The notes under the pieces were generated by a model that worked only from the letters and a program-made list of their open reading frames with translations, was not told the DNA's origin and searched no databases. From assembly GCF_026626705.1 (NCBI RefSeq), contig NZ_JAPNKC010000001.1, forward strand, positions 9,442,001 through 9,506,000: a stretch of DNA of 64,000 nucleotides, written 5' to 3'. How positions within the stretch are numbered: the stretch's first letter is position 1; each line of letters begins with the position of its first letter. Shown piece by piece: positions 24,610 through 33,152 of the stretch. The position numbers and the translations under genes were made by a program. The stretch comes from Pyxidicoccus sp. MSG2 (lineage in GTDB: Bacteria; Myxococcota; Myxococcia; Myxococcales; Myxococcaceae).

Positions 24610-25569
24610 TCACGCCTGCGCGGCGGGGCGCGCCTCGGAGAAGGCCAGGGGCGGGAGCGCATCCGGCCGGTCCCACAGGGGAAAGTGGCTGCAGCCCTCC
24701 AGCGGCACCACCTGCAGTCGGGGCCCGGCGCGCTGGGCGCTCTCCTTCATGGAGTGGGTGTCGAGGACGCGGTCCTTCCCGGGGACGAGCACCGTGCCGC
24801 GCTGCACGTACTGGTAGAGCGAGGCGTCGCGCTCGTGCATCCAGTCATCAATCCCTTGCAGGTTGGAGACCATGGTGGCGACGCGCTTGGGATTGAAGGG
24901 GAAGGCCATGATGAGCTCGCGCTTGCGAGCATTCTCCAGCGGGCCCCACGCGCCGCGGTTGCGCTGGGAGATGGGCTCCCGGCGCCACAGCGGTACGAAG
25001 AAGGACAAAAGCCAGAGCTGCACGGCCGTGCTGCTCGTGTAGGGGCGGGCCTGGGGAAGGACAGGGGCCTCCAGCACCACCTCCACGCGAGCGAACAATT
25101 CCGGTCGCATCCGGGCAGCCTCCAGGACGACGGCGCCACCGCGCGAGTGCCCATGGACGCGGATGCTGTCCGTGCGGGGCAGGTGCTCCAGGGCCTGCAC
25201 CAGGACGGCGGCGTCGTAGGGGATGGAGCCCTCGGGCTCCGTGGGCACCTTCACCCACGGGGCGGACCGGAAGCGCGGGCCGGTAATCGGCACGTGGTAG
25301 TCGCAGCTCGTCAGCAGGATGAGCTGGAGGCTCGGGTCGCTGTAGTAGTCCGTGAAGTAGCGCATGTCGGCGACGAAGCCGTGCATGCAGATGACGGTGG
25401 CGCGCGGGCTGTCGCTCCGGCGCTCGGCGATGGCCGCCTTGCCCACCCGGTAGACGTCCCCGTCGAAGGGCTCGCTCTTGCTCGGGGCGCACTCGCGGTG
25501 CAGCAGCCACTGCCGCGTCACGAGCACGAGCGCGACGAAGACAGCGAAGAGTCCAAGGGCCAGGTACAT
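24610..25569 (-). CDS. Membrane-anchored alpha/beta hydrolase
   Basis: 319 residues. One N-terminal membrane helix (about 3-20) is followed by an alpha/beta-hydrolase fold: oxyanion region I-C-M-H-G-F, nucleophile elbow G-H-S-R-G-G, an Asp in P-G-K-D-R-V-L-D, and a late His in G-C-S-H-F-P. Preceded by GGGAGAAACC and located 18 nt after the acyl-CoA dehydrogenase stop, it is probably the last gene of the iclR operon. Esterase or thioesterase; substrate unknown. Confidence 0.85.
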   Translation of the reverse strand: MYLALGLFAVFVALVLVTRQWLLHRECAPSKSEPFDGDVYRVGKAAIAERRSDSPRATVICMHGFVADMRYFTDYYSDPSLQLILLTSCDYHVPITGPRFRSAPWVKVPTEPEGSIPYDAAVLVQALEHLPRTDSIRVHGHSRGGAVVLEAARMRPELFARVEVVLEAPVLPQARPYTSSTAVQLWLLSFFVPLWRREPISQRNRGAWGPLENARKRELIMAFPFNPKRVATMVSNLQGIDDWMHERDASLYQYVQRGTVLVPGKDRVLDTHSMKESAQRAGPRLQVVPLEGCSHFPLWDRPDALPPLAFSEARPAAQA

Positions 25570-25587
25570 GGTTTCTCCCGGGGAGGC

Positions 25588-26739
25588 TCAGGCCACCTCG
25601 CGCATCATGTTGCGCGCGATGACGAGCTGCTGAATCTGACTGGTGCCTTCGTAGAGGCGGAACAGGCGCACGTCGCGGTAGAAGCGCTCGATGCCGTAGT
25701 CGGCGATGTAGCCGGCCCCGCCGAAAATCTGCACCGCGCGGTCCGCCACGCGTCCCACCATCTCACTGGAGAACAGCTTGCAGCAGGAGGCCTCGGTGCT
25801 GACGTTCTGCCCGTCGTCGCGCCTGCGGGCCGCGTCCAGCACCATGCAGCGGGCGGCATAGGCCTCGGTGCGGCTGTCGGCCAGCATGGCCTGGATGAGC
25901 TGGAACTCGGCAATCGGCTTGCCGAACTGCTGCCGCTCCATGGCGTAGCGCAGGCTCTCGCGGATGAGGCGCTCGGCGACGCCGACGCAGACGGCCGCGA
26001 TGTGGAGCCGGCCGCGGTCCAGCACCTTCATCGCCGTCTTGAAGCCCTGGCCCTCGCGGCCGCCCAGCAACTGGGTGGCGGGCACGCGGCAGTCCTCGAA
26101 CAGGACGTCCGCGGTGTGCGTGCCCTTCTGGCCCATCTTCCTGTCGTGCGGGCCGATGTGCAGGCCCGGCGTGCCCCCCTCCACGAGGAAGGCGGAGATG
26201 CCGCCCGCGCCCTTGTCCTCGGCGTTGGTGCGCGCCATCACCGTGAACAACCCGGCCTCGGGCGCGTTGGTGATGAAGCGCTTGGTGCCGTTGAGCACGT
26301 AGACATCGCCGTCGAGGCGCGCGCTGGTGCTCAGCGCGGACGCATCCGAGCCGGCGTTGGGCTCGGTGAGCGCGAAGGCGCCGACAATCTCTCCCGAGGC
26401 CAGTCGGGGCAGGTACTTCTTCTTCTGCTCCTCGGTGCCGTCCAGGACGATGCCCTGCGAGCCGATGCCATTGTTGGTGCCGATGAGCGAGCGGAACGCG
26501 GGCGACGTCTGGCCAAGCACGAAGGCCACCTGCACCTCCTGGCTCATGTTCAGTCCGATGCCGCCGTACTCCACCGGCGTGGAGAGGCCGAACAGGCCCA
26601 GCCCGCGCATCTCCTCCACCAATTCCGGGGGGATGGCGTCCTCGTCCGCGACGCGGTGCTCGTTGGGCACCAGTCGCTCCTTGACGAAGCGGTCCAGCGT
26701 GGAGAGGAGCTGGGCCAGGGTGTCTTCATCACAGGCCAT
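25588..26739 (-). CDS. Acyl-CoA dehydrogenase
   Basis: 383 residues, the full family length. FAD-binding segments are A-F-A-L-T-E-P-N-A-G-S-D and F-I-T-N-A. The catalytic base is the Glu in L-Y-E-G-T-S-Q-I-Q near 366, the short/medium-chain position. I-F-G-G-A-G-Y and R-D-V-R are also typical. It introduces an alpha-beta double bond into an acyl-CoA and passes electrons to ETF. It is 15 nt downstream of the IclR regulator, so probably in the same operon and serving the same catabolic island. Confidence 0.93.
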   Translation of the reverse strand: MACDEDTLAQLLSTLDRFVKERLVPNEHRVADEDAIPPELVEEMRGLGLFGLSTPVEYGGIGLNMSQEVQVAFVLGQTSPAFRSLIGTNNGIGSQGIVLDGTEEQKKKYLPRLASGEIVGAFALTEPNAGSDASALSTSARLDGDVYVLNGTKRFITNAPEAGLFTVMARTNAEDKGAGGISAFLVEGGTPGLHIGPHDRKMGQKGTHTADVLFEDCRVPATQLLGGREGQGFKTAMKVLDRGRLHIAAVCVGVAERLIRESLRYAMERQQFGKPIAEFQLIQAMLADSRTEAYAARCMVLDAARRRDDGQNVSTEASCCKLFSSEMVGRVADRAVQIFGGAGYIADYGIERFYRDVRLFRLYEGTSQIQQLVIARNMMREVA

Positions 26740-26754
26740 GAAGGGAGTACCTCT

Positions 26755-27615
26755 TCAGCGGCGCAGCATGGCCGCTTCGACGTTGCGAACCAGGTTGACG
26801 AGGCGAGGCCCCAAATCCAGCAGCAGCCGTTGGCGCGGCATCAGGAACGAAGGGCCTCCACAGTTGAAGGCGAGGATTCCGCCGCCGTCCGGGACGATGA
26901 AGGGCACGCCCACCGCGTTGACGTCGCGGTCCCAGTCTCCGGTGGAGAGCGTGAAGCCGTGCGTCTGGTAGTCCGCGAGGGCCTGCTCGATGCCCTCGCG
27001 CATGCGGGGCCACCTGTCACCCTCGCGCTTGGACATGTGGTCCATGAAGTAGTTGCGCTCCGGCGCGGGCAGCGCGGCGAGCAGCGCCCGCCCCATGGCC
27101 GTGGTGGCCAATGGCAGCCGTGAGCCGATGTCCAGCCGCAGCGTCACCGCGGCCGTGGAGCGGCAGTGCTCGACATAGACGACGTTGAGCCTGTCGCGGC
27201 TGCCCAGCGACACCGGGACGTTGGCGTAGTCCGCCAGCTCCTGCATCAGTGGCCGCGCCACGTCGCGCACGCCCATGTTGGACAGCGCCGCGAAGCCGAG
27301 CGCCAGCACTCGTGTGCCGAGCTGGTACTTCCCCATCCGCTCCGAATACGTGAGGTAGCCCAGCCGCGTCAGCGTGTGCGTCAGCCGGGAGATGGTCGGC
27401 TTGGGCAGGCCCGTGCTCGCCGCCAGCTCCTGGTTGCCCAGCATCGGCCGCTGCGGCGTGAAGGCGCGCAGGATTTCCAGCCCGCGCGCCAGCGCCGTCA
27501 CGAACTGCCTGTCTTTGGCCTCCTCCTCGCCGCTGTCGCCGAGCAGCTCCAGCGACTCCATGGAGGTGATGCCGGTGTCATTCGTGGGCGCGGAATGGCC
27601 AGGGGAACGAGACAT
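26755..27615 (-). CDS. IclR-family transcriptional regulator
   Basis: 286 residues. The N-terminal winged helix has F-V-T-A-L-A-R-G-L-E-I-L-R-A-F and the recognition helix L-P-K-P-T-I-S-R-L-T-H-T-L-T-R-L-G-Y-L. The C-terminal effector domain shows the IclR patterns L-A-T-T-A-M-G-R-A-L-L-A and a late G-V-P-F. The sequence is closest in style to PcaR/PobR-like regulators of aromatic and acyl-CoA catabolism. Divergent from the hydroxyacyl-CoA dehydrogenase operon; a perfect palindrome (27690-27708) lies between them. Confidence 0.92.
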   Translation of the reverse strand: MSRSPGHSAPTNDTGITSMESLELLGDSGEEEAKDRQFVTALARGLEILRAFTPQRPMLGNQELAASTGLPKPTISRLTHTLTRLGYLTYSERMGKYQLGTRVLALGFAALSNMGVRDVARPLMQELADYANVPVSLGSRDRLNVVYVEHCRSTAAVTLRLDIGSRLPLATTAMGRALLAALPAPERNYFMDHMSKREGDRWPRMREGIEQALADYQTHGFTLSTGDWDRDVNAVGVPFIVPDGGGILAFNCGGPSFLMPRQRLLLDLGPRLVNLVRNVEAAMLRR

Positions 27616-27689
27616 GGCGGTCCTGGAAAGAGTGGGATTGCAAGGACGATAAACAGTCTGTAGATAGGGGTCAAGGTTTTGCGAAACTC

Positions 27690-27708
27690 AATTTCGCTGT
27701 GCGAAATT
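27690..27708. promoter_or_regulatory. Perfect 8-bp inverted repeat, probable IclR operator
   Basis: AATTTCGC-TGT-GCGAAATT, with an additional GCGAAA at 27681-27686 just to the left. It sits in the 148-bp divergent gap, is A+T-rich, and has the size expected for an IclR dimer site. Confidence 0.65.
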
Positions 27709-27763
27709 AGGGAAAACGCGACAGAGCTTGGGTCGCGAAAGCCCACGGGGAGGGACGCTGACA

Positions 27764-29287
27764 ATGCTGGACGTCAATCAGCCCGGGCTCGTGCTCGGAG
27801 TCGTGGGCACGGGCACCATGGGTCGGGGCATTGCCCAGCTCGCGGCGCAGGCGGGCGTCACCGTGCGCCTGTTTGACACCCGTCCCCAGGCCGCGGAAGA
27901 GGCGCGCGCCAACGTCGGGGCAATGCTGGACTCGCTGGCGGCGAAGGAGCGCATCTCCGTGGAAGAGGCCCGCGCCGCGACGCTGCGACTCCAGCCCCTT
28001 CGCGCCGAGGCAGAGCTGGCCGGCTGCCACGTGGTGGTGGAAGCCATTGTCGAGGAGCTCCAGGCGAAGCAGGGCCTCTTCACGCGCCTGGAGAAGATTG
28101 TCGGGCCGGACTGCCTGCTGGCCACCAACACCTCGTCGCTGTCGGTGACAGCGATTGCCGCCGCATGTGAGCGCCCCGGCCGCGTCGGCGGGTTCCACTT
28201 CTTCAACCCCGTGCCGCTGATGAAGGTGGTGGAGGTCATCGACGGCGCGCGCACGGAGCCGTGGGTGTCTGCCGCGCTCGTCGCGCTCGCGAAGCGCATG
28301 GGCCACCGCCCGGTGCGCGCGGCGGACACCCCGGGCTTCATCGTCAACCACGCGGGCCGGGGCTTCGGCACGGAGGCGCTGCGCATCCTCCAGGAGGGCA
28401 TCGCCTCCTTCGACGAGGTGGACCGCATCCTCCGCGAGGCCGCGGGCTTCCGCATGGGCCCCTTCGAGCTGCTCGACCTCACCGGGCTGGACGTGTCGCA
28501 TCCGGTGATGGAGTCCGTCTACGAGCAGTTCTACCAGGAGCCCCGCTTCCGCCCGTCGTACCTGCTGCGGCAGCGGCTGGCCGCGGGACTGCTCGGGCGC
28601 AAGTCGGGGCAGGGCTTCTACTCGCACGAGGGCGGCAGGCAGCACCCCGTGCAGACCCCCGTGGTGCCTGCGGGAGCGCGCCGCCCGGTGTGGATTGACG
28701 CCGACGAGCCGGCCTGGCGAGACGCGCTGCGGAACGTGGTGACGGCCGCGGGCTGGATATGGGACGAGGGGCAGCGCCCGGCCCCCGAGTCGCTCTGCCT
28801 CGTGGCGCCACTGGGCCGCGACGCCACCACCACGGCGCTGGCGCTGGGCGTGGACCCGGAGCGCACGGTGGCGGTGGACCTGCTCTTCGGCCCGGAGCGC
28901 CGCCGCACGGCGATGACGACGCCGGTGACACGGCCCGCGTTCCTGGACTCGGCGCTGGCGCTGCTCGCGGCGGACGGCACGGCGGTGTCGCGCATCCACG
29001 ACAGCCCGGGGTTCGTCGCCCAGCGGGTGCTGGCCACCATCGTCAACATCGCCTGTGACATCGCGCAGCAGCGCATCGCCAGTCCGGAGGACATCGACGC
29101 CGCCGTCACGCTCGGGCTCGGCTACCCACGAGGGCCGCTGGCCTGGGGCGACGCGCTGGGCCCGGGCCGTGTGCTGAAGGCGCTGGAGGCCCTGCACTCC
29201 GCCACGGGAGACCCGCGCTACCGCGCCAGTCCATGGCTCTCCCGCCGGGCGCGCCTCGGCGTGTCGCTGCTCACTCCGGAGGGATGA
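27764..29287 (+). CDS. 3-hydroxyacyl-CoA dehydrogenase (PaaH/PaaC type)
   Basis: 507 residues. NAD-binding motif G-T-G-T-M-G (15-20), A-T-N-T-S-S-L-S-V-T, and catalytic H in G-F-H-F-F-N-P. A first 3HCDH C-terminal domain follows (D-T-P-G-F-I-V-N-H-A-G-R-G), then a second related domain (S-P-G-F-V-A-Q-R-V-L). The two-domain tail and length match the phenylacetate-pathway PaaH/PaaC group. The start is set at ATG 27764 (M-L-D-V), preceded by GGGGAGGG. First gene of the plus-strand operon. Confidence 0.92.
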   Translation: MLDVNQPGLVLGVVGTGTMGRGIAQLAAQAGVTVRLFDTRPQAAEEARANVGAMLDSLAAKERISVEEARAATLRLQPLRAEAELAGCHVVVEAIVEELQAKQGLFTRLEKIVGPDCLLATNTSSLSVTAIAAACERPGRVGGFHFFNPVPLMKVVEVIDGARTEPWVSAALVALAKRMGHRPVRAADTPGFIVNHAGRGFGTEALRILQEGIASFDEVDRILREAAGFRMGPFELLDLTGLDVSHPVMESVYEQFYQEPRFRPSYLLRQRLAAGLLGRKSGQGFYSHEGGRQHPVQTPVVPAGARRPVWIDADEPAWRDALRNVVTAAGWIWDEGQRPAPESLCLVAPLGRDATTTALALGVDPERTVAVDLLFGPERRRTAMTTPVTRPAFLDSALALLAADGTAVSRIHDSPGFVAQRVLATIVNIACDIAQQRIASPEDIDAAVTLGLGYPRGPLAWGDALGPGRVLKALEALHSATGDPRYRASPWLSRRARLGVSLLTPEG

Positions 29288-29292
29288 ATCGC

Positions 29293-30489
29293 ATGAGCGC
29301 CTATCTCTACGACGGACTGCGCACCCCGTTCGGCCGGCACGCCGGCACGCTGGCCCCGGTGCGTCCCGATGACCTGCTCGCCGGCGTCATCCGGGCATTG
29401 CTCGCCCGTGGCCCCTTCGAGGCGCACGAGGTGGAGGACGTCATCGCCGGCTGCACCAATCAGGCGGGCGAGGACAGCCGCAACGTGGCCCGGCACGCCG
29501 CGCTGCTCGCGGGACTTCCCATGGAAGTGGCGGGCCTCACCGTCAACCGCCTGTGCGGCAGCGGCCTGGCCGCGGTGCTCGACGCGGCGCGCGCCGCCAC
29601 GGCGGGGCAGGGAGAATTGTTCGTCGCGGGCGGCGTGGAGAGCATGAGCCGAGCGCCCTTCGCCCTGGCCAAGGCAGAGTCCGCCTACAGCCGCGACGCG
29701 CGCATCTACGACACGACGATGGGCGCGCGCTTCCCCAACCCGCGCCTCGTGGCGGGCTTCGGCGACGACACCATGCCGGAGACGGCGGACAACATCGCGA
29801 GCGAGCTGGGCCTGGGCCGCGAGTCGAGTGACCGCTTCGCGCTGGCCTCCCAGCAGAAGTACGCCGCCGCGCTGAAGGCGGGCTTCTTCTCCGGGGAGCT
29901 GATGCCCGTGGAGCTTCCGGGCCGCAAGGGCGCCGTCACCACGGTGGCGGTGGATGAGCACCCGCGTCCGGACACCACGCTCGACAAGCTGGCCGTGCTG
30001 AAGCCGCTCGCGCCGGAGGGCGTCGTCACCGCGGGCAATGCCTCGGGCATCAACGACGGGGCCGCTGCGCTGCTGGTGGGCACGTTGGGCGTGGGCGAGC
30101 GGGCCGGGTGCAAGCCGTTGGCACGTATTGTCTCGGCGGCCGTGGCCGGGGTGCCGCCGCGCACCATGGGCCTGGGGCCGGTGCCCGCCTCGCGCAAGGC
30201 GCTGGAGCGGGCTGGGCTGTCGCTCGCGGACCTGGACGTCATCGAAATCAACGAAGCCTTCGCCGTGCAGGTGCTGGGCTGCCTCAAGCTGCTGGAATTG
30301 GCTGAGGATGACAGCCGCGTGAATCCGAACGGCGGCGCCATCGCTGTCGGCCATCCGCTGGGGGCCTCGGGCGCGCGCCTGGCGCTGACGGCGGCGCGGC
30401 AGCTTCAGCTCGGTGGAGGGCGCTACGCGCTCGTCAGCATGTGCATCGGCGTGGGGCAGGGCATCGCCGCCATCCTGGAGAGGGTTTGA
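29293..30489 (+). CDS. Acetyl-CoA acyltransferase (thiolase, PcaF/PaaJ-like)
   Basis: 398 residues. Catalytic Cys88 lies in N-R-L-C-G-S-G, His in G-G-A-I-A-V-G-H-P-L-G-A-S-G, and the second Cys in S-M-C-I-G-V-G-Q-G. N-E-A-F-A is conserved. It cleaves a 3-ketoacyl-CoA. The ATG at 29293 has GGAGGG 9 nt upstream. An ATG at 29284 overlaps the preceding stop (ATGA) but would leave no room for the ribosome-binding site. Specificity, 3-oxoadipyl-CoA or acetoacetyl-CoA, cannot be read from sequence. Confidence 0.93.
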   Translation: MSAYLYDGLRTPFGRHAGTLAPVRPDDLLAGVIRALLARGPFEAHEVEDVIAGCTNQAGEDSRNVARHAALLAGLPMEVAGLTVNRLCGSGLAAVLDAARAATAGQGELFVAGGVESMSRAPFALAKAESAYSRDARIYDTTMGARFPNPRLVAGFGDDTMPETADNIASELGLGRESSDRFALASQQKYAAALKAGFFSGELMPVELPGRKGAVTTVAVDEHPRPDTTLDKLAVLKPLAPEGVVTAGNASGINDGAAALLVGTLGVGERAGCKPLARIVSAAVAGVPPRTMGLGPVPASRKALERAGLSLADLDVIEINEAFAVQVLGCLKLLELAEDDSRVNPNGGAIAVGHPLGASGARLALTAARQLQLGGGRYALVSMCIGVGQGIAAILERV

Positions 30490-30494
30490 TACTC

Positions 30495-31676
30495 ATGAGT
30501 CAGCGCACGCCGTTCCGGTGGGAAGACCCGTTCCTCCTCGAAGAGGAGCTGAAGGAAGAGGAGCGGCTGCTGCGCGACACCGCGCACAACTACTGCCAGC
30601 GGCAGCTCATGCCGCGCGTCCTCGAGGCCAACCGCCACGAGGTGTTCCACCGCGAAATCATGAACGAGCTGGGCGGCCTTGGCCTGCTGGGCTCAACGCT
30701 CCCGCCTGAGTACGGCGGGGCCGGAGTCTCCTATGTGGCCTACGGCCTGCTCGCGCGCGAGGTGGAGCGCGTGGACTCCGGCTACCGCTCCGCGATGAGC
30801 GTGCAGTCGTCACTGGTGATGTATCCGATTCATGCCTACGGATCGGAAGACCAGCGTCGCAAGTACCTGCCGGGGCTGGCGAAGGGCGAGCTCGTCGGCT
30901 GCTTCGGGTTGACGGAGCCGGACGCTGGCTCCGACCCGGGCTCCATGCGCAGCCGGGCCCGTCGGGCACCGGGGGGCTACCTCCTCTCCGGCACCAAGCA
31001 GTGGATTACCAACTCACCCATCGCGGACGTCTTCGTCGTCTGGGCGAAGGACGAGCAGGACGAGATTCGCGGCTTCGTGCTGGAGAAGGGCATGAAGGGG
31101 CTCACCGCGCCGAAGATCGAGGGCAAGTTCTCATTGCGGGCCTCGGTGACGGGCGGCATCGCCATGGACGACGTCTTCGTCCCCGAGGAGAACCTGCTGG
31201 CTGGAGTGAAGGGCTTGAAGGGCCCGTTCGGCTGCCTCAACAACGCGCGCTACGGCATCTCCTGGGGGGCCATGGGTGCGGCGGAGTTCTGCTGGCACAC
31301 GGCGCGCGCGTACACGCTGGAGCGGCAGATGTTCGGCCGGCCCCTGGCCGCCACGCAGCTCATCCAGAAGAAGCTGGCGGACATGCAGACGGAAATCACG
31401 CTGGGGCTGACGGCGGCGCTCCGTCTGGGGCGGCTGAAGGACGCGGAGAAGGCCGCGCCGGAGGCCATCTCGCTGCTCAAGCGGAACAACTGCGGCAAGG
31501 CGCTGGATATCGCGCGCGTTGCCCGCGACATGCTCGGCGGCAACGGAATCGCGGACGAGTACCACGTCATCCGGCACGTGATGAACCTGGAAGCGGTGAA
31601 CACCTACGAGGGCACCCACGATGTCCACGCGCTCATCCTCGGGCGTGCGCAGACGGGCATCCAGGCCTTCAGCTGA
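30495..31676 (+). CDS. gcdH: Glutaryl-CoA dehydrogenase
   Basis: 393 residues from ATG 30495, with GAGAGGG about 9 nt upstream. It carries the glutaryl-CoA dehydrogenase signatures almost unchanged: G-K-F-S-L-R-A-S, G-P-F-G-C-L-N-N-A-R-Y-G-I, R-N-N-C-G-K-A-L-D-I-A-R, and the C-terminal N-L-E-A-V-N-T-Y-E-G-T-H-D with the catalytic Glu. It oxidises and decarboxylates glutaryl-CoA to crotonyl-CoA. Starting 5 nt after the thiolase stop, it places a C5 dicarboxylate or lysine/tryptophan-type intermediate in the pathway of this operon. Confidence 0.95.
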   Translation: MSQRTPFRWEDPFLLEEELKEEERLLRDTAHNYCQRQLMPRVLEANRHEVFHREIMNELGGLGLLGSTLPPEYGGAGVSYVAYGLLAREVERVDSGYRSAMSVQSSLVMYPIHAYGSEDQRRKYLPGLAKGELVGCFGLTEPDAGSDPGSMRSRARRAPGGYLLSGTKQWITNSPIADVFVVWAKDEQDEIRGFVLEKGMKGLTAPKIEGKFSLRASVTGGIAMDDVFVPEENLLAGVKGLKGPFGCLNNARYGISWGAMGAAEFCWHTARAYTLERQMFGRPLAATQLIQKKLADMQTEITLGLTAALRLGRLKDAEKAAPEAISLLKRNNCGKALDIARVARDMLGGNGIADEYHVIRHVMNLEAVNTYEGTHDVHALILGRAQTGIQAFS

Positions 31677-31692
31677 CCTGTGGGAGACAGCC

Positions 31693-33111
31693 ATGCACGG
31701 CTTCGAAAAGCTGTACATCAATGGTGAGTGGTCGCCCTCGCGGGGCAGGGGCCACATCGACGTGCTCAGCGCCTCCACCGAGGAGGTGATGGGCCGCATC
31801 CCCGAGGGCACCGCGGAGGACGTGGACCTCGCGGTGCGCGCCGCACGCGCCGCCTTCGAGGCGTGGTCCACCCGCCCCGCCGCCGAGCGTGCCCAGGTGC
31901 TTCAGCGGATTCACGACGGCCTGACGGCGCGGCAGGACGACCTGGCGAAGACGATTACCGGCGAGGTGGGCATGCCCCTGGGGCTGGCGAAGCCCATCCA
32001 GGTGGGCACGCCCATCACCGTGACGGGCAGCTACGTGAAGCTGCTCCAGGAGTTCGCCTTCGAGGAGCAGGTGGGCAACTCGCTGGTGGTGCGCGAGCCG
32101 GTGGGCGTGGTGGCCTGCATCACCCCCTGGAACTATCCGCTCCATCAAATCATCGCCAAGGTCGCCCCGGCGCTGGCCGCGGGCTGCACGGTGGTGCTCA
32201 AGCCCAGCGAGGTGGCGCCCCTCAACGCCTTCCTCCTCGCGGAAGTCATCCACGAGGCGGGCGTCCCGGCCGGCGTCTTCAACCTCGTGTCGGGCACGGG
32301 CACCGTTGTTGGCGAGGCGCTCGTCCGGCATCCCGACGTGGACATGGTGTCCTTCACGGGCTCCACGCGCGCGGGGCGGCGCATCTCCGAAGTGGCCTCC
32401 GCCACCATCAAGCGCGTGGCCCTGGAGCTGGGCGGCAAGTCGGCGGCCCTCGTCCTCGATGACGCCAACCTCAAGAATGTCGTGAAGCGGGTGGTGGGCA
32501 ACTGCTTCCTCAACTCCGGGCAGACGTGCTCGGCGCACACGCGCCTGCTCGTGCCGCGCGCCCTGCATGAAGAAGCGGCGCGCCTCGCGGCCGAGGTGGC
32601 CGCGAGCTTCACCGTCGGAGACCCGTTCAAGGGCGAGGCGAAGCTGGGCCCGCTCATCTCCAACGCGCAGCGCACGCGCGTCCGCGAGTACATCCAGCAG
32701 GGCGTCCGCGAGGGCGCCCAGCTCGTCGCGGGTGGCGCCGAGCCGCCCGAGGGGCTTGCGAAGGGCTACTACGTGAAGCCCACCGTCTTCGCGGGCGTCA
32801 CGCCGGAGATGACCATCGCCCAGGAGGAAATCTTCGGGCCCGTCCTCGTCATCATGCCGTACGAGGACGAGGACGATGCCCTCCGCATCGCCAACGGCAC
32901 CATCTACGGCCTGTCCGGCGCCGTCTGGTCCAACGACGTCGAGCGGGCGAAGCGCGTCGCCCGGCGGATGCGCACCGGACAGGTGGATATCAACGGCGGG
33001 CGCTTCAATCCGCTGGCACCCTTCGGTGGCTACAAGCAGTCCGGGCATGGCCGCGAGTTCGGCCGGTACGGGCTGGAGGAGTTCCTGGAGCACAAGGCCG
33101 TGCAGCTCTGA
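31693..33111 (+). CDS. NAD(P)-dependent aldehyde dehydrogenase
   Basis: 472 residues. Catalytic Cys279 in S-G-Q-T-C-S, general base Glu245 in L-E-L-G-G-K, cofactor segment P-W-N-Y-P, and F-T-G-S-T all match the ALDH superfamily. The ATG at 31693 follows GGGAGA, 16 nt after the glutaryl-CoA dehydrogenase stop, so same operon. It probably oxidises the aldehyde made by the downstream alcohol dehydrogenase to an acid. Substrate not determinable. Confidence 0.93.
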   Translation: MHGFEKLYINGEWSPSRGRGHIDVLSASTEEVMGRIPEGTAEDVDLAVRAARAAFEAWSTRPAAERAQVLQRIHDGLTARQDDLAKTITGEVGMPLGLAKPIQVGTPITVTGSYVKLLQEFAFEEQVGNSLVVREPVGVVACITPWNYPLHQIIAKVAPALAAGCTVVLKPSEVAPLNAFLLAEVIHEAGVPAGVFNLVSGTGTVVGEALVRHPDVDMVSFTGSTRAGRRISEVASATIKRVALELGGKSAALVLDDANLKNVVKRVVGNCFLNSGQTCSAHTRLLVPRALHEEAARLAAEVAASFTVGDPFKGEAKLGPLISNAQRTRVREYIQQGVREGAQLVAGGAEPPEGLAKGYYVKPTVFAGVTPEMTIAQEEIFGPVLVIMPYEDEDDALRIANGTIYGLSGAVWSNDVERAKRVARRMRTGQVDINGGRFNPLAPFGGYKQSGHGREFGRYGLEEFLEHKAVQL

Positions 33112-33152
33112 GCGCCCACCCGCTGTTCCTCCCTACACCCGGAGTCGCCACC

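Noticed and set aside
22518..27123. Two plus-strand frames of about 800 codons
   Set aside because: They mirror the MYXO-CTERM, hydrolase and dehydrogenase genes on the other strand and show no recognisable protein features.
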